DNA of 64,000 nucleotides from Oligoflexia bacterium. GTDB taxonomy: Bacteria > Bdellovibrionota > Bacteriovoracia > Bacteriovoracales > Bacteriovoracaceae. The notes under the pieces are model-generated. The model saw only the letters and a program-made list of their open reading frames with translations, made no database searches and was not told the origin of the DNA. The stretch lies in the NCBI GenBank assembly GCA_024229115.1, contig JAAEST010000097.1, positions 124,001-188,000 of the forward strand, given 5' to 3'. Position numbers and translations under genes: made by a program. Below are positions 41,101 through 48,573 of the stretch, one piece after another. Position 1 is the first letter of the stretch. Each line of letters begins with the position of its first letter.

Positions 41101-41401
41101 GGGAAGTGCCATGAAATCCCTTGAAAAAGCAATTACAAAAGATCCAAAAAGTGTAGAAACCCTTATGGCCATGGGCTGGATAAAGTTGGCCCAAAGGTAT
41201 TATGAACAGGCTCGTGACCTTTATATGCGTGCTAAGGCCAGAGAGCAAGACAACCCTCAAATCAGAAGGGCACTTGGGATTATCTATCAGAAAATCGGCC
41301 AGTCTAAACTTGCACTTGAAGAATTCGAAATCTATTTAAAACTAGATCCAGGTGCAAAAGATAGAAAGGCAATTGAAGCCAATATTCGTGCATTGCGATA
41401 A
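38156..41401 (+). CDS. membrane-anchored GYF-like/TPR protein
   Basis: The roughly 1081-residue product begins with a GYF_2-like domain (about 4-58: GPFTLNQV, KLSGEEVFQKFPAGDWG), followed by a charged coiled or disordered region (70-290) with an acidic DDVDDDE stretch, one membrane helix (about 296-316) and a long array of TPR repeats (about 345-1081, for example AMKSLEKAITKDPKSVETL). The TPR part should lie in the periplasm if the N-terminus is cytoplasmic. It starts three bases after the NuoN-like gene. GYF plus TPR occurs in gliding and polarity proteins of myxobacteria, but I cannot name this one. Confidence 0.85.
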   Translation: MNKYRIKLLDDRVIGPFTLNQVGELFLKNKLSGEEVFQKFPAGDWGNSDLYPELESLFNRIISGKISEADLSEPDDNTRAKIIHAKKARIKKDDERQEEVKRKKDKVLELEKKAKLEEFQEFKFDKETKTNIDYEALEKDAQKKKLEKEKEEKENKPSIEATRIISKNILEEIDKTVVVNPQVLDDLSSENNDDVDDDEAPEGAEPKGAESTSDDESEVDEEEVTKSEVISQDEATQMVSLTDLLPVSRDEAKETEKAMKKALVEDTDENEEELKKRKQAAKKSKKDKGTEKEKKKMKPIVAFAMIVIIYMLLNPSEEETKKGIEPVKYRYSPIITKPVANETKAIELYNKGKKYYDSGTYKNKILAAQSFKNSLQEKFEDNPSLGMLILTYGELFKNASDKKVAAKQMFRLVQLTRAKVYKEINIAIGTALFYYNAGKSETAINIFENFMRLNNPSVKLFSHYMDIVIELGDLVKAKKIYESLLKAPSKTPETYLSFSKYFSLDERFDEGRTALVEGIKKYPSSVALLLEYCKYLLRDQNIKELTKALKRIEELRAEDNPEYFAKYLEYTGMLSAINGDNKTATALFKKSLAIFESDSLRSKLASLDIGGDVAVENLIKESKVIDLIRQSQKYAKARNWEDAYKAAIGAVDLLDTYIPAKLHLAKLQIERGYYESALKSLNELKADNALNPQIYLLLIKANIEARKFGAAKTEINAMSSNAKLVDSYEFASLWGDFYRMSKNEALALNWYNRAISRNPLADIDHYKMGRIFFDNAHFKKAKQYFQSAITLDPINLTYQVAYSDVLYELEGAVTAISYLRDLLEDFVDNPKLLGKIAIYYYRNGEIKPYERMRNEIEKLGLQDPDLYKFMIKVGEIEGDSQKVIKNTEKLLELTPSDVKTWMQLAQTYYNVGMYNDGIYATDQIISRLKSYPRTHYYRAKINIKLGKLDSALKDAEQEIQFNPEIYEGYYVKGEVYRLKGDMGSAMKSLEKAITKDPKSVETLMAMGWIKLAQRYYEQARDLYMRAKAREQDNPQIRRALGIIYQKIGQSKLALEEFEIYLKLDPGAKDRKAIEANIRALR

Positions 41402-41426
41402 ACATATTTTCCTCTCTAGATATTGA

Positions 41427-41455
41427 TTGTCAAAACCCATACAAATGTTTATATT
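41427..41455 (+). promoter_or_regulatory. sigma-70-type promoter of the tRNA-Ser pair
   Basis: -35 TTGTCA (41427-41432) and -10 TATATT (41450-41455) with a 17-base spacer, each one mismatch from consensus. Transcription would begin about 41462, just ahead of the first tRNA at 41469. Confidence 0.75.
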
Positions 41456-41468
41456 AATCTCCTGTTTC

Positions 41469-41554
41469 GGAGGATTGGCTGAGTGGTCGAAAGCGGCGGT
41501 TTTGAAAACCGTTGGGTGCGAGCCCCGCAGGTTCGAATCCTGTGTCCTCCGCCA
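41469..41554 (+). tRNA. tRNA-Ser(UGA)
   Basis: Acceptor GGAGGAT pairs with GTCCTCC, followed by G and encoded CCA. The anticodon loop TTTGAAA gives anticodon UGA between stems GCGGT and ACCGT. A long variable arm (GGGTGCGAGCCCC region) and T-arm GGTTCGAATCC support serine. Confidence 0.95.
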
Positions 41555-41572
41555 TTTTTCTTTTTAAAAAAT

Positions 41573-41663
41573 GGAGACGTGGCCGAGTGGTCGAAGGCAG
41601 CACCTTGCTAAGGTGTCGTACGGTCTGACCGTACCGAGAGTTCAAATCTCTCCGTCTCCGCCA
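41573..41663 (+). tRNA. tRNA-Ser(GCU)
   Basis: Acceptor GGAGACG pairs with CGTCTCC, with encoded CCA. The loop TTGCTAA between GCACC and GGTGT gives anticodon GCU. A long variable arm (TACGGTC/GACCGTA) and T-arm GAGAGTTCAAATCTCTC are present. It lies 18 bases after tRNA-Ser(UGA), so the two are likely one transcript. Confidence 0.95.
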
Positions 41664-42052
41664 TCTCCCAAATAAAATTACCTCATCATTCCATTCAAAA
41701 AAATAAAAAGCTAATTCACTTATCATATATAAGCTCTTGTCGCTTTTTATTTTTTCTTATGAAAGCATGAGGTAATTTTAAATTGGGAGATAACAGAAGA
41801 TGTGTGATTTGAACTCGAGCAGAGAGTTTAAATCTCTCGTGGCCGGCGAGGCCGTCTCCGCCATCTCCCCTCTTACAAATTCTTTTTCATTTTTACTACG
41901 TCAGATTAATTTTAAAACTTGTCACTTACTTCATGTAAGCTCCTGCGTTTCAAAATCATTCTTCCTTGTAAAAGCTAAAAAATAATTTTGTAAGTTATCA
42001 TGGGAGAACAATTGTTGAATGTGTGTGATTTGAACTCGAGCAGAGAGTTTAA
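41663..42052. repeat. tandem tRNA-Ser-derived repeat module with long hairpins
   Basis: After the tRNA-Ser(GCU) CCA, two related units follow. Unit 1: a 129-base imperfect hairpin (arms 41663-41686 and 41767-41791, with inner A/T-rich arms). Unit 2: a similar hairpin (about 41864-42007) with the same TCTCCC/GGGAGA ends and a related core (CACTTA...TAAGCTC). The tRNA 3' segment GTCTCCGCCATCTCCC occurs at 41654-41669 and again at 41854-41869, exactly 200 bases on. A 31-base direct repeat (41801-41831 and 42022-42052) follows each hairpin and contains the tRNA T-arm as an inverted pair (41806-41816 with 41824-41834). No gene is seen here. Confidence 0.75.
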
Positions 42053-42804
42053 GATTCTTGAAGCATTTCGAGTAGTTTAGCTGAGAATACGTGAGCATCA
42101 CCTGGCCATCTTGCAGAAAGGTAATTCTCGTCTCTTAAGCAAAAACCAGGTGAAAGATTATTTTCTGTATCCCTAAATAATGGGAGTGGACCTCTTATAA
42201 AATCGTTTCTATTTTCAAGAGATTCTTTTACTTCATCTTCGACTGTTTGGGGATAGGTTAAATAATAGTCTTTCAGCCAAAGTCTTGTTAAGTGATAAGC
42301 AGCCATTTCTTGTATTGAGAGTAAGGAAGTTGTTTTCTTTCCAAAAAGAATACTCTTACCATCTTCGTAACGACTTCGTGCCGCGAGTACTACACCATGG
42401 CAAATAGCGGCGACAATCTTTTTAGATTTCATTAGTTCACAGACTACAGACTGAAGTTTACTTGATTCAAGATATTCACGCATGCCCTTATCATGACCAC
42501 CGGGTAAAATGATTCCATTATAATCGTGAGAATTAACATCATTCCAAGATATTGGGTTGAGATATTCTTCAGAAGCGATCATTTCCAGGTAAGCATCTCT
42601 ACCAGCTTTATGGGCCATCAAAAGTGGCTTGAGAAATTTTAAGTCATCACCGTCTACCATTCTTTTATCTGCTCTTGCTGGTTTGCCATCTGGTGTCGTG
42701 AAGATGACTTGAATGTTATTATTCTTCATATATTTCCAAGGAACACCAGTTTCCGTTGGGTCAAAATGTTCTTTGGGTAATGGCATTAACACTTTCTTAG
42801 ACAT
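42049..42804 (-). CDS. DJ-1/PfpI family protein (Hsp31/glyoxalase III type)
   Basis: The 251-residue product has the class I amidotransferase-like fold with the nucleophile Cys in AAICHGVVLAA and the GIILPGGHDKGM loop. Length and the N-terminal PKEHFDPTETGVPW segment resemble the Hsp31-type subgroup of chaperone/glyoxalase III proteins more than short PfpI proteases. The stop codon falls in the end of the 31-base repeat. It lies one base after the TauE-like gene. Confidence 0.88.
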   Translation of the reverse strand: MSKKVLMPLPKEHFDPTETGVPWKYMKNNNIQVIFTTPDGKPARADKRMVDGDDLKFLKPLLMAHKAGRDAYLEMIASEEYLNPISWNDVNSHDYNGIILPGGHDKGMREYLESSKLQSVVCELMKSKKIVAAICHGVVLAARSRYEDGKSILFGKKTTSLLSIQEMAAYHLTRLWLKDYYLTYPQTVEDEVKESLENRNDFIRGPLPLFRDTENNLSPGFCLRDENYLSARWPGDAHVFSAKLLEMLQES

Positions 42805-42805
42805 A

Positions 42806-43750
42806 TTAATCTCTTTTAAAACTTCTTCTAAAAATTAAATAATAACATAGGCTAAAAATAAGAACTAAAAATATGCTCCACAGTTTAAGCTGAGTATTGA
42901 GATCCAAAATAACCCATGAAAATATAAACTGAACTAAAATACTAAGCTGGAGAAAATAGATTATAAACCTCTTCGATCTTTTGGTGATAAATATTGCTCC
43001 AAGTGGTGCTCCAAAAATAACAATCGGTGCACATACCAGCCAGTAATCAATGGCTTCAGAAGATATATCTGAAAAAAGAAACTTAACAATTGTACCAGTA
43101 ATGGAAAGAGTCGCCATTAAAAGTACGCTTGTAGGTGTTGCAACTTTTTCAGAAACACCATAGTAAAGTGTGATAATAGAAAACGTTAAAATATCGATTC
43201 CACTTCCAGTTAGTGCTGTAATTAGGCCACCTATTAGTGCAAAGAAATAAATAAGATAAGAAGGTCGAATTTTAATATTCGAATGTGTCTTTCTCTTCAA
43301 TTGCATAAAAAGCACAAGGGCAAAACTTAACCAGATAGAAGTAAAGGAAATCTTAAGAAATTTAGGTGAAAGAAAACCATCTAAGAAGAAAAATCCTAAA
43401 ATTTGACCGATTATTCCAAAGAATAAGATTGGAAAAACTACATCCTTCTGTATAGGTATTTTATTTTTAATTATGGTAAATGCAGCAGCACTCATTCCAA
43501 AACTTTGAATTAGTAAAGAAAAGTCACGGGCGACATTAGGCTTGATATCAAAGAGCAAAGTCATTACTGGAAATGCAACAGCCCCTCCTCCTTCACTTGT
43601 GGCTCCAGCTATAAAAGAACCAAAGAGCATTGTAACTGACATAAACCAGTTGTCTTGAAAGTTTGGTGTTAGATAGAAACAAGCAATGATTGCCCAGATT
43701 AAAAATAAAGCGAGCTGATAAAGATTGAAAAGACGTGGTTTATTTTCCAA
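42806..43750 (-). CDS. TauE/SafE family anion permease
   Basis: The 314-residue product has about eight helices and the family pattern GSFIAGATSEGGGAVAFPVM near the N-terminus and a related GGLITALTGSGIDILTF in the second half, the two inverted repeats of TauE/SafE transporters (sulfite, sulfonate or other organic anions). The substrate is not visible. The start is TTG 43750, with a weak ribosome site, overlapping the end of the small lipoprotein gene. Confidence 0.88.
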   Translation of the reverse strand: MENKPRLFNLYQLALFLIWAIIACFYLTPNFQDNWFMSVTMLFGSFIAGATSEGGGAVAFPVMTLLFDIKPNVARDFSLLIQSFGMSAAAFTIIKNKIPIQKDVVFPILFFGIIGQILGFFFLDGFLSPKFLKISFTSIWLSFALVLFMQLKRKTHSNIKIRPSYLIYFFALIGGLITALTGSGIDILTFSIITLYYGVSEKVATPTSVLLMATLSITGTIVKFLFSDISSEAIDYWLVCAPIVIFGAPLGAIFITKRSKRFIIYFLQLSILVQFIFSWVILDLNTQLKLWSIFLVLIFSLCYYLIFRRSFKRD

Positions 43751-43919
43751 AGTTGTATTTCTCTTGAGAGCATTTAGCCTTACAGCTATTTAATTTTTGA
43801 TATTCGTACTTACTATATTTCAAAGTACATTTTTGAATACAAAGGTCATACTTGGTCTCAACATATTGAGTTTTTGCTGTAGAACAACCAACTAAGAAAA
43901 TAAGTAGAATCCAACGCAT
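43740..43919 (-). CDS. small lipoprotein with twin CX3C
   Basis: The 59-residue product has a signal peptide with lipobox LVGC (Cys12) and then two CX3C pairs (CIQKC and CKAKC) separated by about 15 residues, the helix-hairpin pattern of CHCH-like proteins. ATG 43919 has AAGGAG upstream; an earlier in-frame start at 44003 would add residues without signal-peptide character. It overlaps the TauE-like gene by 11 bases. No family recognised. Confidence 0.7.
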   Translation of the reverse strand: MRWILLIFLVGCSTAKTQYVETKYDLCIQKCTLKYSKYEYQKLNSCKAKCSQEKYNFGK

Positions 43920-44010
43920 ATAATGCTCCTTACTGATCCTCATATTATAGCGAAAATCTGAAAATAACCCAATAAACACCCGTTTTTTCGTACCCTGAGG
44001 CACAAAATTG

Positions 44011-44039
44011 TTGACGAATTGCTCAAATTTTTAGAGTAT
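44011..44039 (+). promoter_or_regulatory. probable promoter of tRNA-Arg
   Basis: -35 TTGACG (44011-44016) and a weaker -10 GAGTAT (44034-44039) with a 17-base spacer, placing the start about 44046, six bases before the tRNA. Confidence 0.5.
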
Positions 44040-44051
44040 CACCATCCATGC

Positions 44052-44128
44052 GCAACCGTAGCTCAGTTGGATAGAGTATTTGACTACGAATCAAAGGGTC
44101 GCAGGTTCGACTCCTGCCGGTTGCGCCA
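44052..44128 (+). tRNA. tRNA-Arg(ACG)
   Basis: Acceptor GCAACCG pairs with CGGTTGC, then G and encoded CCA. The loop CTACGAA between TTTGA and TCAAA gives anticodon ACG, the species whose A34 is changed to inosine by TadA. tadA lies about 770 bases downstream. Confidence 0.95.
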
Positions 44129-44178
44129 TTTTTTTCTTATTTTCCCCCCTATTTTTTAAAATCCATTACAATAACTTT

Positions 44179-44901
44179 ATGAAAGCGATTTTACATAAAT
44201 GGAAGTTACAACAAGACACAGATCGGATTGAAGTATTACATATGGGCCATGCTTTCTTTGTCGGTTTGGCCATATTAGTTGAGCTTTTTTCTGGGGATAT
44301 ACTAAGTTCTATTATTCAAGTACTGATTTTACTTCCATTCTATTATTTATTTACTAAGACAAAAAAGAGTCTATTCTATAGTTTTTGGACATTCTCTTCG
44401 ATACTCCTATTATTTTTTATTTATAAAATCTTTTCCGTATCTTTCTTTTCTTCAGAATGGATACTCTATTCTCTAGGAAGTATTGTTCTTATTATTGAAA
44501 TGTATATGCTTTTTTCACCAATTTACTATCCGAGAGTAAGTTGGTGGGAATATGACTTTCGTTACCGTAATGATTTAAAAATAAAAGTAAGCTATAACGA
44601 CAAAGAAATTCCTGGAAGATTAACAGATCTTAGAAGGTATGCAGGTTGCATCTTATTATTTGAAGAATTGAATGTCGGTGATGAAATTGAAATTATAGAC
44701 AATGAAGCTGGATTAGATTTTCGTTATAACTTAGAGATAATGAGTAAAAGAGTTTATAGCTTAGGTAGGCCGATTCAATATGGGGTAAAGTTTGTTTTTC
44801 CAAGCCAAGAATCAAAACATAAATGGCATGAGTTCGTAAATTTATGGAAGGAAATTGGAAGGCAAAAGCAATTTATCAAATATAAGAAGGAAGAAGAGTA
44901 A
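44179..44901 (+). CDS. membrane protein with PilZ-like C-terminal domain
   Basis: The roughly 240-residue product has three or four membrane helices (about 20-110) and a soluble beta-rich domain (about 125-240). FRYRNDLKIKV and TDLRRYAGCILLFEELNVGDEIEI resemble a PilZ domain in layout, but the RxxxR and (D/N)xSxxG signatures that bind cyclic-di-GMP are imperfect. ATG 44179 avoids overlap with tRNA-Arg, which a longer frame would include. tadA begins immediately after the stop. Confidence 0.6.
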   Translation: MKAILHKWKLQQDTDRIEVLHMGHAFFVGLAILVELFSGDILSSIIQVLILLPFYYLFTKTKKSLFYSFWTFSSILLLFFIYKIFSVSFFSSEWILYSLGSIVLIIEMYMLFSPIYYPRVSWWEYDFRYRNDLKIKVSYNDKEIPGRLTDLRRYAGCILLFEELNVGDEIEIIDNEAGLDFRYNLEIMSKRVYSLGRPIQYGVKFVFPSQESKHKWHEFVNLWKEIGRQKQFIKYKKEEE

Positions 44902-45378
44902 GTGCTAACAGAAAAATATCTTATGGACATTGCTATTGAAGAAGCTGAAAAGGCATATAAGATTGATGAAGTCCCTGTAGGTGCGGTTATTGTAAATGGA
45001 GAAGGAAAGATAATCTCTAAAGCACACAATGTTAAAGAAGGAACAAATAATCCTTGTGGGCATGCAGAGATTTTGGCCATTCAAAAGGCATGTAAGGAAA
45101 TAGAAAACTGGAGACTGACTGACTATCATATGTATGTCACTCTTGAGCCCTGTGTTATGTGCATGGGTGCGATTCATTCTGCAAGATTATCCTCTGTAAC
45201 TTTTGGTGCTTATGATCGAAAAGGTGGAGCTCTTACTTTAGGTTATAGAATTCCTTTTGATAAAAAGCTTAATCATAGATTCTCAGTTGTAGGTGGGTTA
45301 AATCATTATCGTTGTTCACGCTTATTATCACAGTTCTTTAAAGAGAAACGACTTAAATATAACTTCAAATCGAAATAA
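44902..45378 (+). CDS. tadA: tRNA-specific adenosine deaminase TadA
   Basis: The 158-residue enzyme converts A34 of tRNA-Arg(ACG) to inosine. Zinc and catalytic residues are in CGHAEILAI and LEPCVMCMGAI. The start is GTG 44902, directly after the previous stop and with GGAAGAAG upstream; ATG 44923 is an alternative. Its substrate tRNA is encoded nearby. Confidence 0.95.
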   Translation: MLTEKYLMDIAIEEAEKAYKIDEVPVGAVIVNGEGKIISKAHNVKEGTNNPCGHAEILAIQKACKEIENWRLTDYHMYVTLEPCVMCMGAIHSARLSSVTFGAYDRKGGALTLGYRIPFDKKLNHRFSVVGGLNHYRCSRLLSQFFKEKRLKYNFKSK

Positions 45379-45407
45379 TAGACATCGTTTTTGCGAAATG
45401 CTAAAAA
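45379..45407 (+). promoter_or_regulatory. possible promoter of tRNA-Ser(GGA)
   Basis: TAGACA (45379-45384) and TAAAAA (45402-45407) with a 17-base spacer, 12 bases before the tRNA. The -10 has two mismatches. Confidence 0.45.
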
Positions 45408-45418
45408 TTTATCTCTAC

Positions 45419-45506
45419 GGAGGATTGGCCGAGTGGTCGAAGGCGCACGCTTGGAAAGCGTGTAATCCGCAAGGGTTCGGGAGTTCAAATCTCCTGTCCT
45501 CCGCCA
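45419..45506 (+). tRNA. tRNA-Ser(GGA)
   Basis: Acceptor GGAGGAT pairs with GTCCTCC, then G and encoded CCA. The loop TTGGAAA between CACGC and GCGTG gives anticodon GGA. A long variable arm and T-arm GGGAGTTCAAATCTCC are present. It is the third serine tRNA in 4 kb. Confidence 0.95.
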
Positions 45507-45597
45507 TTTTTTTAACCTTAATAGAAATCAAAAATTTAATCTCTGCACCAAGTACAAATATACGCTAAAATAAAGATATCTTTACTTGGAGTTTTTT

Positions 45598-48351
45598 TTG
45601 AAACAGTTTATATACTTGGCAATTTTTCTCTCTGGGCTTTGTTCTCTTGGATATCAGGCCATATGGCAAAGATATTTAGGTGTTCTAGTAGGAAGTGAAT
45701 CGCGATCAATTACTCTCATAATTTCAGTTTTTCTACTAGGTCTTTCCATCGGATACTACTATTTTGGGAAACTTAGTACAAAATTTACTTCTAGAAACCA
45801 GGCAACTAAATTCTATGGCTATATCGAACTAGCAACAGCAATGTATGCTCTTCTTTTTAGCAAGGTGTTTACTCTTTTTTTAAACAGTTCTTTATCAGGT
45901 GTGAACAATCTCTTTCTTCACTTCTTGATTACTTGTTTATTAATTCTTCTACCTACATTTCTAATGGGGGCAACTATTCCAATAATGACTCTTGCTCTTC
46001 CTGAGTCTGAAAAAGATGTTAACTCAACACATAGTCGAATATATGGTATCAACACAATAGGAGCATTTTTCGGAGTTCTTGTAACATCTTTACTACTGGT
46101 TCCATCATTAGGTCTTGAGATATCACTAAAGCTATTGGGATCAATAAACCTACTTCTTGCAATAATCTATCTAGTTAATAACCTGAAGGGTCAAATCACA
46201 GATAAGAAAGAGATTGAGTCACTCAACCTTACTGTAAGCTCTAAGGCATTAATGGCTTTAGCTTTTGTTATGGGAATGGCATCTATTTCCCTAGAAGTTT
46301 TATGGATTAGAGTTCTGTCAATGACTATTGGAACGAGCTATGTTGTGTTTCCTATAATCCTTTCAATATTCATTTTCTCTATTGGCTATGGTTCACTAAA
46401 ACTAAAGGCCATAACAGCAAGAGATTTTTACAGAAAACTCTATTTAATAGTCATCCTTTCTTGCCTCTCCTTTTTAACAATCCCATATCTACCATTGTTT
46501 ATTTCTAATGTTAGAGTGTTGTTTGTTACACATGAGGTAACATTCTATGTTTTTCATATTGTAGTTTATTCAATACTTTTTATTATTTTATTTCCATCAA
46601 TTTTCTTTATGGGACAAATGCTCCCTTACTGCTATTCGTTTCTTAATAAAAATAAAGATGACTATGCTTATAAGTGTGGGCAAATGTATTTCGTTAACAC
46701 TATCGGCACGATTGTAGGTGCGATTCTTTTTGGCTACCTATTTTTTGTTTTCTTCAATTTCAAAGTAGTCTATATGAGTGTCCTGTGGGCAGTAGGACTA
46801 ATTGTTCTCTACTTTTTTAAAGAAGTAAGACATACGAAAGGGTTTCTTCTCGTTGCAATTTCTTTAATTGTGACAACCTTGATTCCTTTTAGTCGAAAAC
46901 ATCATGTCGTTGGACAATATAGAAAAAGAAATATTGAAAAAATTCATTTTAAAAATATCTTTAAAATTGTGAACACACCCTTCAACACTGCTAGAATTAC
47001 CTTTGTTGATGATGGCCCCAATACGACGGTATCTGTAATTGAAGAGGTAGAGGATAAAAGTAAATCTTTCTTTGTGAATGCAAAGTCTGATGGAAATACT
47101 AATGACGACCTTGGGACAATGGGACTTGCCGCAGTTTTACCTTATGTCGCTACAAAAGCTCAAAACATTGATACAGCAGTCATTGGAATTGGAACAGGCT
47201 TAACTGCTGGAGTTCTTACTATGCTTGAAAGAGTGAAAACACTTGATGTGATTGAAATTTCAAAGGCAGCAATCAATTCAGTTGAAAGTCTTTCACCTGA
47301 GAATTTTGATTTTCACAAAAATAGTAAAACTAAGATGTATGAGATGGATGCATTTCAGTTTTTTAAATCAAGAGAAAAGAAATATGATGTTATAGCATCA
47401 GAGCCTTCGAATGTATGGGTAACGGGTGTTGAAAATCTCTATACAAATTATTTTTATCAAACAGCTGCTAATAAATTGAAGAAAGATGGGGTTTTTGCCC
47501 AATGGTTTCATTATTACAGTATGAATGATGAAATTTTTGTCACGATATTAAAGAACTTAAAATCGAGTTTTAATTATGTAGAACTTTATAGAACAACTCA
47601 GGGTGATACGATTGCATTAGCTTCTCAGTCACCTCTTAAGATAAATACGGATGATAAAAACGATGTCTTTCTAATGAGTTTTTTAAAAAAGTTAAATATA
47701 AACTCCATTAATATGCTGAATACCATTAGAGTTTTTAACAACAAGGAAGTTTCGTTTATCATCAAAAATAAACCAAGTTTCGTTCATGATATTTTTGAAC
47801 CTCATATAGGTCATCGAGCTTATAAAAGTTTTTATCTTGGTCAGCAGGTAATACTTGCTCCCCTTCTGGATCCTTATTTTGCAAGACTTCTTCAGAGTGA
47901 AGAAGATATCTTTAAAGATGAGCTTGATATTAGAAATATTGTAAAAATAAATTGTGCTACAGGAAAGGCAGAGAGAACTTTTGATGTCTCATGCTTACTT
48001 GTAAAGAATCCAGTTGTTTCATTCGTTCAACTTTATCAAGGCAACGATATTGTAAATAGAATTGAAGGATATTCGATTTTAAGGAAAGAAAAGTATTTAA
48101 GAAAAGATGTGAAATTTCTCAAAGACATGGAAAGATTTCTTTTTAATAGAGAGTTAAATCCAGTACAGGCCCTAAAGCTTGGAAATGATCTGGTGAATGA
48201 ATACCAAAAAGAAGGAATGTATGATGAAGCTTCTGCGTTAGTGAAGAAAATGCTTTCTGAGAAGATGATTAATATTCAGCATTCACTACAATTTACAAAC
48301 TTCATTGAGCTTAGACGCGAGAAAGCAAAGCAAGTTATTGGAAAATATTAA
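45598..48351 (+). CDS. membrane protein fused to spermidine-synthase-like methyltransferase-fold domain
   Basis: The roughly 917-residue product has about twelve membrane helices (1-440) followed by a spermidine-synthase-like Rossmann domain (about 455-720) with DDGPNTTVSVIEE, IGIGTGLTAGVLTM and EPSNVWVTGVENLYT, and a helical C-terminal part. Such fusions are widespread; substrates are mostly unknown and polyamine synthesis is not proven. TTG 45598 is chosen because GGAG (45588-45591) sits just before it; a TTG at 45586 would overlap that site. Confidence 0.8.
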   Translation: MKQFIYLAIFLSGLCSLGYQAIWQRYLGVLVGSESRSITLIISVFLLGLSIGYYYFGKLSTKFTSRNQATKFYGYIELATAMYALLFSKVFTLFLNSSLSGVNNLFLHFLITCLLILLPTFLMGATIPIMTLALPESEKDVNSTHSRIYGINTIGAFFGVLVTSLLLVPSLGLEISLKLLGSINLLLAIIYLVNNLKGQITDKKEIESLNLTVSSKALMALAFVMGMASISLEVLWIRVLSMTIGTSYVVFPIILSIFIFSIGYGSLKLKAITARDFYRKLYLIVILSCLSFLTIPYLPLFISNVRVLFVTHEVTFYVFHIVVYSILFIILFPSIFFMGQMLPYCYSFLNKNKDDYAYKCGQMYFVNTIGTIVGAILFGYLFFVFFNFKVVYMSVLWAVGLIVLYFFKEVRHTKGFLLVAISLIVTTLIPFSRKHHVVGQYRKRNIEKIHFKNIFKIVNTPFNTARITFVDDGPNTTVSVIEEVEDKSKSFFVNAKSDGNTNDDLGTMGLAAVLPYVATKAQNIDTAVIGIGTGLTAGVLTMLERVKTLDVIEISKAAINSVESLSPENFDFHKNSKTKMYEMDAFQFFKSREKKYDVIASEPSNVWVTGVENLYTNYFYQTAANKLKKDGVFAQWFHYYSMNDEIFVTILKNLKSSFNYVELYRTTQGDTIALASQSPLKINTDDKNDVFLMSFLKKLNINSINMLNTIRVFNNKEVSFIIKNKPSFVHDIFEPHIGHRAYKSFYLGQQVILAPLLDPYFARLLQSEEDIFKDELDIRNIVKINCATGKAERTFDVSCLLVKNPVVSFVQLYQGNDIVNRIEGYSILRKEKYLRKDVKFLKDMERFLFNRELNPVQALKLGNDLVNEYQKEGMYDEASALVKKMLSEKMINIQHSLQFTNFIELRREKAKQVIGKY

Positions 48352-48368
48352 TTAGCACTGCGTTATGC

Positions 48369-48397
48369 TTTACAAAATAAGTTATTCTCAATAGGAT
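48369..48397 (+). promoter_or_regulatory. probable promoter of the 4.5S RNA gene
   Basis: TTTACA (48369-48374) and TAGGAT (48392-48397) with a 17-base spacer predict a start near 48403, where the paired RNA stem begins. Confidence 0.5.
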
Positions 48398-48402
48398 GCG
48401 TT

Positions 48403-48508
48403 CGGTAGTCGAGCCTATAGCAATCACTTTCGTGGTGAACTCCGCCAGGTCGGGAACGAAGCAACGGTAGCTTTCGGGGTGATGTGTTATTAGGTTCGGC
48501 TGCTGTTA
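48403..48508 (+). ncRNA. ffs: signal recognition particle 4.5S RNA
   Basis: The conserved SRP core is visible: CCAGGTCGGGAACGAAGCAA, a GGAA tetraloop closed by TCG/CGA with the asymmetric AAGCAA side. The outer stem TAGTCGAGCC (48406-48415) pairs fully, with G-U pairs, with GGTTCGGCTG (48493-48502). It encodes the small Alu-less RNA that, with Ffh, targets membrane proteins. Located between the spermidine-synthase-like gene and dnaX, as in several other bacteria. Ends are approximate. Confidence 0.93.
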
Positions 48509-48573
48509 TAATCTTTGTCACTTAATCCCCTAAAAGGTATGCTAGAACCGTTAATTTTAAGATTACGGAATAT

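Noticed and set aside
41454-41726. Minus-strand open frame across the two serine tRNAs
   Set aside because: It is antisense to two well-formed tRNA genes; such frames with DTGFEPAG-like text are familiar false proteins.
41800-41985. Plus-strand open frame of 61 codons
   Set aside because: It lies fully in the tRNA-derived repeat, has no ribosome site and no protein-like composition.
41663-42052. Prophage or integrative element attachment at tRNA-Ser
   Set aside because: No integrase, phage or transfer gene is near; the repeats are short and only a few hundred bases apart.
41801-42052. CRISPR array
   Set aside because: There are only two copies of the 31-base repeat, 221 bases apart, without regular spacers or cas genes.
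44080-44178. Longer N-terminus for the PilZ-like protein
   Set aside because: It would be translated from within tRNA-Arg; ATG 44179 is the first start after the tRNA.
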